Assembly (NCBI RefSeq): GCF_902374955.1
Contig: NZ_CABKRX010000112.1
Coordinates: 1-10,184 of the forward strand
Length of the DNA: 10,184 bases
Direction of reading: 5' to 3'
Source of the DNA: Bacillus massilioanorexius
GTDB taxonomy: Bacteria; Bacillota; Bacilli; Bacillales; DSM-1321
Both the position numbers and the translations under genes were made by a program. Below are positions 5,957 through 10,184 of the stretch, piece by piece. The notes beneath the pieces were generated by a model. It did no database searches, was not told the DNA's origin, and worked only from the letters and a program-made list of their open reading frames with translations. The first letter of the stretch is position 1; every line of letters begins with the position of its first letter.

Positions 5957-7771
5957 ATGTCAGAAGCTAAATCTACAAATGCTTTACCAAGTCGTGATGC
6001 TATACAGGTTGAAGATACCTGGAGATTAGAAGATATATTTGCATCAGATGCAGATTGGGATAAAGAATTTACAGAAGTCAAAGAAGAATTAGCGAAAGCG
6101 AGTCAATATCAAGGAACTTTAGGAGAAAGTGCCGAGAAATTGTTTCAAGGTTTGCAATTTCAAGATCATGTATTTGAGCGTCTAGGAAAATTATATACAT
6201 ATTCTCATATGCGTTATGATCAGGATACAACGAATTCAAAATATCAAGGATTTGATGATCGAGCAAAATCTTTATATTCTCAAGCAGCAAGTGCATTTGC
6301 CTTTGTTGTACCAGAAATTTTGGCTATTAATGAAGAAAAATTAACTTCTTTTATTAAAGAAAATAATGATTTGAAATTATATGAACATAGTTTAGAAGAA
6401 ATTAATCTACAAAGACCACATGTGTTATCTGCAAATGAGGAAGCCTTACTTGCTAAGGCATCAGAAGTATTTGATGCTTCAAGTAATACATTTGGTATGC
6501 TAAATAACGCTGATCTAGAATTTCCAACAATTAAAGACGAAAATGATGAGGATATTGAGGTCACACATGGTCGTTACGTAAGATTTTTAGAAAGTGAAAA
6601 TAGACGTGTCCGTAAGGAGGCTTTTAAAGCTGTCTATGATACGTACGGCAAATATTTAAATACTTTCTCTAGTACGCTCTCAGGAAATGTTAAAAAACAA
6701 AATTTCAGTGCGGATATTCGCCACTATGATTCGGCTAGACAAGCGGCATTAAGTGCAAATAATATTCCTGAGTCAGTGTATGAGAATTTAGTAAACACGG
6801 TAAATGACCATTTACCATTATTACATCGTTATGTAGAGTTAAGAAAGAAAGTATTAGGTTTGGATGAACTTCACATGTATGACCTTTATACGCCTTTAGT
6901 AAAAGATACAAAAATGAAAATTACGTATGAAGAGGCAAAGGAAATACTAATCAAGGCTCTAGCACCACTGGGAGAAGATTATATTAAGGTATTAAAAGAA
7001 GGTTTTGAAAATAGATGGGTAGATGTTCATGAAAATAAAGGCAAAAGAAGTGGCGCTTATTCATCAGGAGCATATGGAACAAACCCATATATTCTAATGA
7101 ACTGGCAAGATGATGTTAATAATTTATATACGCTAATTCATGAATTTGGGCACTCCATGCATAGCTACTATACTCGAAATAATCAACCATATCCATATGG
7201 AGATTATACAATTTTTGTTGCCGAAGTCGCATCAACATGTAACGAGAATTTGCTTACTGAGTATTTGTTGAAAACTTTAACAGATGAAAAACAACGTTTA
7301 TATGTATTAAATCATTATTTAGAAGGATTCCGAGGTACCGTTTTCCGTCAAACGATGTTTGCTGAATTTGAACAAATTATTCATCAAAAAGCGCAAAATG
7401 GAGAGCCACTAACTGCTGAAGTTCTTACAGATGAATATTATCAACTAAATAAGAAATATTTTGGTGATAATATTGTGATTGATGAAGAAATTGGTCGTGA
7501 GTGGGCAAGAATTCCTCATTTTTATTACAACTTCTATGTGTATCAGTATGCGACAGGATTTAGTGCGGCAACAGCTTTAAGTAAAGGAATTTTAGAAGAA
7601 GGGCAACCGGCTGTTGAACGTTATTTAAACTTCTTAAAAGCAGGAAGTTCTGATTACCCAATAGAAGTACTGAAAAAAGCAGGAGTCGATATGACACAAG
7701 CTCGACCAATCGAAGAAGCTCTTAAAGTTTTTGAAGAAAAATTAAATGAAATGGAAAACCTTTTAAAATAA
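5957..7771 (+). CDS. pepF: oligoendopeptidase F, zinc metallopeptidase of family M3
   Basis: Encodes a cytosolic zinc peptidase that cleaves short peptides, typically of 7 to 17 residues. The 604 residues match the length of the Bacillus enzyme. The N-terminal helical domain covers about 20-190 and the catalytic M3 domain about 205-585. The zinc site is HEFGH at 395-399 (His395, Glu396 catalytic, His399), with E423 in FVAEVAST as the likely third ligand. The tyrosine-rich HFYYNFYVYQYATGF (521-535) is the family's conserved substrate-binding segment. TGGAGG lies 8 bases before the ATG. A strong terminator follows. Family members have been linked to sporulation control and peptide recycling; nothing in this window decides its role. 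Confidence 0.97.
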   Translation: MSEAKSTNALPSRDAIQVEDTWRLEDIFASDADWDKEFTEVKEELAKASQYQGTLGESAEKLFQGLQFQDHVFERLGKLYTYSHMRYDQDTTNSKYQGFDDRAKSLYSQAASAFAFVVPEILAINEEKLTSFIKENNDLKLYEHSLEEINLQRPHVLSANEEALLAKASEVFDASSNTFGMLNNADLEFPTIKDENDEDIEVTHGRYVRFLESENRRVRKEAFKAVYDTYGKYLNTFSSTLSGNVKKQNFSADIRHYDSARQAALSANNIPESVYENLVNTVNDHLPLLHRYVELRKKVLGLDELHMYDLYTPLVKDTKMKITYEEAKEILIKALAPLGEDYIKVLKEGFENRWVDVHENKGKRSGAYSSGAYGTNPYILMNWQDDVNNLYTLIHEFGHSMHSYYTRNNQPYPYGDYTIFVAEVASTCNENLLTEYLLKTLTDEKQRLYVLNHYLEGFRGTVFRQTMFAEFEQIIHQKAQNGEPLTAEVLTDEYYQLNKKYFGDNIVIDEEIGREWARIPHFYYNFYVYQYATGFSAATALSKGILEEGQPAVERYLNFLKAGSSDYPIEVLKKAGVDMTQARPIEEALKVFEEKLNEMENLLK

Positions 7772-7777
7772 TGTTCA

Positions 7778-7818
7778 ATAAAACTCCTCTATCTAATATG
7801 ATAGGGAGTTTTATTTTT
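7778..7818 (+). terminator. pepF intrinsic terminator
   Basis: ATAAAACTCC (7778-7787) and TCTATC pair with GATAG (7800-7804) and GGAGTTTTAT (7805-7814) around a 6-base loop, with one bulged base. A T-run (7814-7818) follows. It begins 6 bases past the stop. Confidence 0.9.
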
Positions 7819-8057
7819 GTAGAAAACAAAGAAGAGCATTATTTTGAAGGAATTCTTTAGAATAAAAAAGAAGCATTTAAATAGAATCAATATGGTTTAT
7901 ACTGAATTTTTGTTGTGGATAAAACATATAATTTGAAGATAATAAAGAAGATCGAGTGATGGGTCATAAAAGAGCTTTAGAAGATATACATGAAAAAGGA
8001 ACACAAGTAACTGTATTGTTGTCACAAATTATTGCAATATGTTTTTTTACGCCATCC
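7819..8057. other. AT-rich stretch between pepF and the YizD-like gene
   Basis: There is no gene I can support here. A 43-codon frame from an ATG at 7959 runs to a stop at 8088-8090, starting MGHKRALEDIHEKG, but has no good ribosome binding site; it may be a gene remnant. A perfect TATAAT at 7927-7932 has no matching -35. AAAGAAG motifs recur near 7829 and 7867. Confidence 0.45.
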
Positions 8058-8087
8058 ACAAATTGTTATATTAATATAATAATTTGT
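8058..8087. repeat. 30-bp near-perfect palindrome
   Basis: Two 15-base arms meet without a spacer. The ends are ACAAATT (8058-8064) and AATTTGT (8081-8087), with a TATATTAATATA centre. A single G-T pair (8065 with 8080) breaks perfect symmetry. It lies 3 bases past the stop of the minus-strand YizD-like gene but has no T-run on either strand, so it is not a standard intrinsic terminator. Confidence 0.7.
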
Positions 8088-8090
8088 TGA

Positions 8091-8264
8091 TTAAAATCCT
8101 TTAAAACGGTTGCGTTGATTTAAGGTAAGTATAAACAGTAATATAGAGGTAAACAGAAACGGAATGGATATAAAATAAGAGAAAAGATTCATTATAGCGA
8201 GTATTTGTAAGAAAACTGACACAACAATACCTATACTAAATACGCCAAGGATCACTTTCTTCAT
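8091..8264 (-). CDS. yizD: YizD-like small membrane protein
   Basis: Encodes 57 residues. It begins MKKVILGVFSIGIVV, has two hydrophobic segments (about 4-25 and 28-48), and ends with a basic tail NQRNRFKGF. It is probably a two-pass membrane protein with both ends in the cytoplasm (inference from the flanking basic residues). AAGGAGT sits 7 bases before the ATG, and a candidate promoter (TTCACA-N18-TATAAT) lies upstream. In B. subtilis a gene named yizD occupies this place between pepF and yjbH, so the symbol rests on position, size and strand, not on a sequence comparison. Function unknown. It is divergent from roxS with a shared control region. The gene is short enough to be missed by automatic annotation. 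Confidence 0.75.
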   Translation of the reverse strand: MKKVILGVFSIGIVVSVFLQILAIMNLFSYFISIPFLFTSILLFILTLNQRNRFKGF

Positions 8265-8318
8265 AACTAAACTCCTTTTAATTTTGTCCTATATTACATC
8301 ATATTAAAGAGTGAAAAA

Positions 8319-8348
8319 ATTATACTAAGAATTTGACGATATTGTGAA
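8319..8348 (-). promoter_or_regulatory. candidate promoter of the YizD-like gene
   Basis: On the minus strand TTCACA (8343-8348, five of six) and a perfect TATAAT (8319-8324) are 18 bases apart. Transcription would begin near 8312, 48 nt before the start codon. The -35 lies inside the Rex-type operator at 8342-8359, so a bound repressor would block it. Confidence 0.55.
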
Positions 8349-8359
8349 TATGATAACAA
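8342..8359. promoter_or_regulatory. candidate Rex operator between roxS and yizD-like gene
   Basis: The 18 bases TTGTGAA-TATG-ATAACAA match the Rex consensus TTGTGAA-N4-TTCACAA at 12 of 14 specified positions (left half perfect, right half five of seven). The site ends 4 bases before the roxS -35. Rex represses when NADH is low and leaves DNA when NADH is high. B. subtilis roxS is known, from memory, to be controlled by Rex and by ResD, whose site resembles the same TTGTGAA half. Confidence 0.6.
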
Positions 8360-8363
8360 AGAC

Positions 8364-8393
8364 TTGAAAAGCTATATGATTATCTGTTATATT
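8364..8393 (+). promoter_or_regulatory. roxS promoter with extended -10
   Basis: TTGAAA (8364-8369) and TATATT (8388-8393) are 18 bases apart, and TG at 8385-8386 forms an extended -10 (TGTTATATT). Transcription should start close to 8400, which agrees with the 5' end expected for the RoxS/RsaE RNA. Confidence 0.65.
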
Positions 8394-8399
8394 AAGAGC

Positions 8400-8513
8400 G
8401 TGAAGTTGATCACAAGCAAACATATACCCCTTTGTTTGACCGTGAAAAATTTCTCCCATCCCCTTTGTTCGTATGAATAGAAGAAGCCCTGCTTATCCCG
8501 GCAGGGCTTTTTC
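8400..8513 (+). ncRNA. roxS: RoxS (RsaE) small regulatory RNA
   Basis: This is the conserved trans-acting RNA called RoxS in Bacillus and RsaE in Staphylococcus. It pairs through C-rich segments with ribosome binding sites of mRNAs for central metabolism and redox balance. The core from ACCCCTTTGTTTGA (8426-8439) through GTGAAAAATTTCTCCC to CATCCCCTTTGTT (8457-8469) is nearly identical to the family sequence as I remember it. CCCCTTTGTT occurs twice (8427-8436 and 8460-8469). CAAACA (8417-8422) pairs with TGTTTG (8433-8438), presenting the first C-run in a loop. The RNA ends in a strong terminator hairpin. The predicted length of about 114 nt matches B. subtilis RoxS, and its place beside yjbH is also the B. 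subtilis arrangement. The exact 5' end is inferred. Confidence 0.93.
8484..8512 (+). terminator. RoxS intrinsic terminator
   Basis: A perfect 9-bp GC-rich stem, AAGCCCTGC (8484-8492) with GCAGGGCTT (8501-8509), encloses an 8-base loop and continues into a T-run ending at 8512. It forms the 3' end of the RNA. Confidence 0.93.
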
Positions 8514-8612
8514 GTTGTTTTGGAAAGAATTCCTCCTCGGCACATGTGGCTGTGAGGTCTCACCTGTCCCGCTGCTCCCGCAGGAGTCTAGCACCTTACG
8601 CTCCCATTCAAC
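8514..8612. repeat. dispersed structured repeat, copy B
   Basis: A GC-richer block lies in AT-rich surroundings, directly after the RoxS terminator. The ends are GTTG (8514-8517) followed by TGG, and CATTCAAC (8605-8612), an imperfect inverted pair. Inside are CACATGTG (8541-8548), GTGAG-GT-CTCAC (8552-8563) and CTCC-CGCA-GGAG (8576-8587), so the transcript of either strand would be highly folded. The block shares an ordered set of segments with copy A (4418-4526). It reads as a member of the abundant Bacillaceae intergenic repeat with core CTCCTGCGGGAGCAG (minus strand); I recognise this from memory and cannot name it. The long plus-strand frame through it (8473-8847) is not a gene. Confidence 0.75.
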
Positions 8613-8675
8613 TTTTATACTAGTTTTATTCACGACTTTGTTTAAAATCAATAATCTTTTAGATAATAGCCCAAT

Positions 8676-8724
8676 AAAAAGAGGTTGCTCGAAAGTAATT
8701 ATTTACTTTCGGGACAACCTCTTT
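8676..8724 (-). terminator. yjbH terminator, probably bidirectional
   Basis: AAAGAGGTTG (8678-8687) pairs with CAACCTCTTT (8715-8724), then a small internal loop, then CGAAAGTAA (8690-8698) with TTACTTTCG (8703-8711). The stem reaches the yjbH stop codon. On the minus strand five Ts follow (8676-8680). On the plus strand CTTTATTTTATCTTTTT follows, so it may also stop rightward transcription past roxS. Confidence 0.85.
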
Positions 8725-9613
8725 ATTTTATCTTTTTGTATTTCCAAAATGTACCGTGCTTTGTGGGGATTCTTTGAACGAGTTGCTGAAGCATTAGCTT
8801 TTTCATTTCGAGTTCTACTTCTTTCTCATCCAGGTTATATACAATAGCAATTTCTTTTGTGGCTACTATTTGATAAAAGCGGACAAAATATTCAATTTTC
8901 GGTAAAGGTGCTGGCATAGGCAATGAGGGAAGCATTTCAGATAGAATCGAAATATAAACATCATATGAATAAATTCCTGCAACTTTAATTCCTTCATCTT
9001 CTATATTTTCATTAAAGAAAACAAATGAAGGCATTTCTTGTACATTCATTTCTGCTGTTATTTTCAAGTCACATTGAAAAGCCTTTGCAGCTGTTTTGGA
9101 TGAAATATCATTGATAAATTCATCTACATCAATTTTGGCTTCTTTGGCACAGTCAACTAGGACATTCATGTCAGAAATATTTTTCTTATCTAGGAAAAGG
9201 TATTCTTGAAGTTTACGTAAGAATTTAATCCCACTTTTTTTACCTTGAAGCTCAGCTGCTTTGATGGCGATGGAGGCGTTATAAGGCTTGGTTATTTGAT
9301 TTTCTCCAATTAATTTGCTACTACATTGTATTTCTGTTCGACTTGCTGTTCTCTTGGAAATCTCTTTAATATTTTTATAATGGCGTTTAGCTTGAAAATT
9401 TAAAGCAGTGAGTTTTCCACTAAGAACAAGTTTAAAGTTCAAAATATTTCCATATTCCATTTGCAATTTTTTTATGATTGGTTCGATTGACCAGCATTCA
9501 GGGCATAATGGATCAATGAAAATATATATTTCAATACGTTTTTTACCAATAGAGGAACAGTGATACTTGTGTAGCCATTCAGTAAAATTGAAAACGGGTT
9601 TTTGAGAACTCAA
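8723..9613 (-). CDS. yjbH: YjbH/SpxH, adaptor for Spx degradation by ClpXP
   Basis: Encodes the DsbA-like adaptor that binds Spx and promotes its proteolysis by ClpXP; disulfide stress inactivates it and stabilises Spx. With the TTG start the protein has 296 residues, close to the family length. The thioredoxin-fold entry IEIYIFIDPLCPECW (28-41) carries the conserved C37-P-E-C40 pair. A short His/Cys cluster precedes it (H15, H18, C19), smaller than the zinc-binding His/Cys-rich segment I recall in B. subtilis. The C-terminal half has the helical DsbA-type domain, and the end is basic. TTG at 9613 is chosen because AAAGGAG lies 7 bases upstream; an in-frame ATG at 9661 has only one base between a possible AAAGGA and itself. 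It follows yjbI in the same direction, 95 bases apart. Its target Spx is encoded at the other end of the window. Confidence 0.93.
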   Translation of the reverse strand: MSSQKPVFNFTEWLHKYHCSSIGKKRIEIYIFIDPLCPECWSIEPIIKKLQMEYGNILNFKLVLSGKLTALNFQAKRHYKNIKEISKRTASRTEIQCSSKLIGENQITKPYNASIAIKAAELQGKKSGIKFLRKLQEYLFLDKKNISDMNVLVDCAKEAKIDVDEFINDISSKTAAKAFQCDLKITAEMNVQEMPSFVFFNENIEDEGIKVAGIYSYDVYISILSEMLPSLPMPAPLPKIEYFVRFYQIVATKEIAIVYNLDEKEVELEMKKLMLQQLVQRIPTKHGTFWKYKKIK

Positions 9614-9620
9614 CTGCTTT

Positions 9621-9627
9621 CTCCTTT
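9621..9627 (-). promoter_or_regulatory. yjbH ribosome binding site, possibly sequestered
   Basis: AAAGGAG on the minus strand is 7 bases from the TTG start and decides that start. The ten bases AAAGGAGAAA (9618-9627) can pair completely, with one G-T pair, with TTTTTCCTTT (9647-9656) upstream in the same transcript. Confidence 0.6.
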
Positions 9628-9651
9628 CCTGACTGTTTGTAGTGATAAAGG

Positions 9652-9675
9652 AAAAAATCATATCCTTTATGATTT
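9652..9675 (-). terminator. weak terminator-like hairpin between yjbI and yjbH
   Basis: On the minus strand AAATCAT (9669-9675) pairs exactly with ATGATTT (9655-9661) around a 7-base loop and runs into six Ts (9652-9657). The stem is all A-T except one G-C pair, so it would end only part of the transcripts. Its T-run is also used in the pairing that could hide the yjbH ribosome binding site. Confidence 0.35.
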
Positions 9676-9708
9676 AGTAAGTTTTTTCTCTATGTCAGTC
9701 AAGTAATT

Positions 9709-10089
9709 CTATTCGTTAGATGGTGTGTTAACCATATGGTGAGCTGTCATAGTTAGACGTTGAAAAAAGAATTCACGTACTTCATTTTCTAATTTTACTT
9801 CGTCCATAGCCTCACTCATGCATTGTAGCCAGGCATTTGCTCTTTCTTCTGTTACTTCAAAAGGAAGATGACGTGCTCTGAGCATAGGATGACCGTGTTC
9901 TTCTGTATAAACAGGAGGTCCACCTAAAAATTGAGTTAAAAATTGTTTTTGCTTTCTTGCTGTTTCTGTTAAATCCTCTGGAAAAATCGGCTTTAACAAT
10001 GGATGCTTATGTACTCTCTCGTAAAAGGCGTCAACTAGGTCATGCAAGCGTTTTTGACCAATTACTTCGTATGGTATTTTTGAACTCAT
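9709..10089 (-). CDS. yjbI: YjbI, group II truncated haemoglobin
   Basis: Encodes a 126-residue truncated haemoglobin of the trHbO group, a small cytosolic haem protein with high oxygen affinity; peroxidase-like and thiol-protective roles have been proposed in Firmicutes. Landmarks include F22-Y23 (positions B9-B10), the near-invariant PIFPEDLTETARKQKQFL (34-51), GGPP (56-59), the proximal haem ligand H74 in RARHLPF, and W87 at G8, which marks group II. AAAAGGAG lies 9 bases before the ATG, and a good SigA promoter is upstream. It is the first gene of a likely yjbI-yjbH unit, an order shared with Bacillus. YjbH has been reported to interact with YjbI in regulating Spx degradation (from memory). 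Secure call. Confidence 0.96.
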   Translation of the reverse strand: MSSKIPYEVIGQKRLHDLVDAFYERVHKHPLLKPIFPEDLTETARKQKQFLTQFLGGPPVYTEEHGHPMLRARHLPFEVTEERANAWLQCMSEAMDEVKLENEVREFFFQRLTMTAHHMVNTPSNE

Positions 10090-10123
10090 TCTTTGTTTCT
10101 CCTTTTACAACTTATGTAAAGAT

Positions 10124-10152
10124 ATTGTAGCAACCGTCGAAGAATATCTCAA
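10124..10152 (-). promoter_or_regulatory. SigA-type promoter of yjbI-yjbH
   Basis: On the minus strand TTGAGA (10147-10152) and TACAAT (10124-10129) are exactly 17 bases apart, each one base from consensus or near it. Transcription would start near 10117, about 28 nt before the yjbI ATG. Confidence 0.65.
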
Positions 10153-10184
10153 ACATATAGCTTGAAACGGGTAAAATTAACAAA

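Noticed and set aside
6280..6564. 94-codon minus-strand frame within pepF
   Set aside because: Antisense shadow of a strongly supported gene, serine-rich from reverse codons, no ribosome binding site.
8427..8469. CRISPR-like repeat from the duplicated CCCCTTTGTT
   Set aside because: Only two 10-bp units, both belonging to the RoxS core.
8473..8847. 124-codon plus-strand frame
   Set aside because: It starts inside RoxS, runs through its terminator and repeat copy B, and ends antisense to yjbH. No ribosome binding site.

Overview
The window looks like a chromosomal segment of a low-G+C Gram-positive bacterium of the Bacillaceae. It is AT-rich (roughly one third G+C by eye), has strong AAAGGAG ribosome binding sites, and carries the gene neighbourhood spx - mecA - coiA - pepF - (yizD) - roxS - yjbH - yjbI known from Bacillus. 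A cardiolipin synthase gene (cls) sits between mecA and coiA. I do not assign a species.

Layout. A small membrane-protein gene points left at the left edge (4-189, minus). Five genes then run rightward, nearly all with their own terminators and with candidate promoters of varying strength: spx (751-1146), mecA (1651-2325), cls (2760-4271), coiA (TTG start, 4648-5847) and pepF (5957-7771). The right third is mixed. It holds a 57-residue membrane-protein gene on the minus strand (8091-8264, YizD-like), the divergent small RNA RoxS/RsaE (8400-8513, plus), and the minus-strand pair yjbI (10089-9709) and yjbH/spxH (9613-8723, TTG start). Two diverged copies of a roughly 100-bp structured dispersed repeat lie before coiA and directly after the RoxS terminator.

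How the parts connect. Spx is the thiol-stress transcription regulator, and YjbH (SpxH) is the adaptor that delivers Spx to ClpXP, so regulator and degradation adaptor bracket the window. MecA is the ClpC adaptor that targets the competence factor ComK. CoiA is a competence-induced, nuclease-like protein, and PepF is a cytosolic oligopeptidase. RoxS is a C-rich regulatory RNA linked to redox and respiration. YjbI is a group II truncated haemoglobin. The theme is redox and proteolytic control with competence functions.

Most notable sequence-level observations: (1) a Rex-type operator (8342-8359) lies between the divergent roxS and yizD promoters and overlaps the yizD -35, suggesting shared NADH-responsive control; (2) the dispersed repeat family, one copy of which supplies a spurious upstream extension of the coiA reading frame; (3) a 10-bp pairing that could hide the yjbH ribosome binding site, overlapping a weak terminator hairpin; (4) a near-perfect 30-bp palindrome at 8058-8087 downstream of yizD. 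No wholly new multi-gene system is evident. The region is mainly conserved core with interesting regulatory detail.
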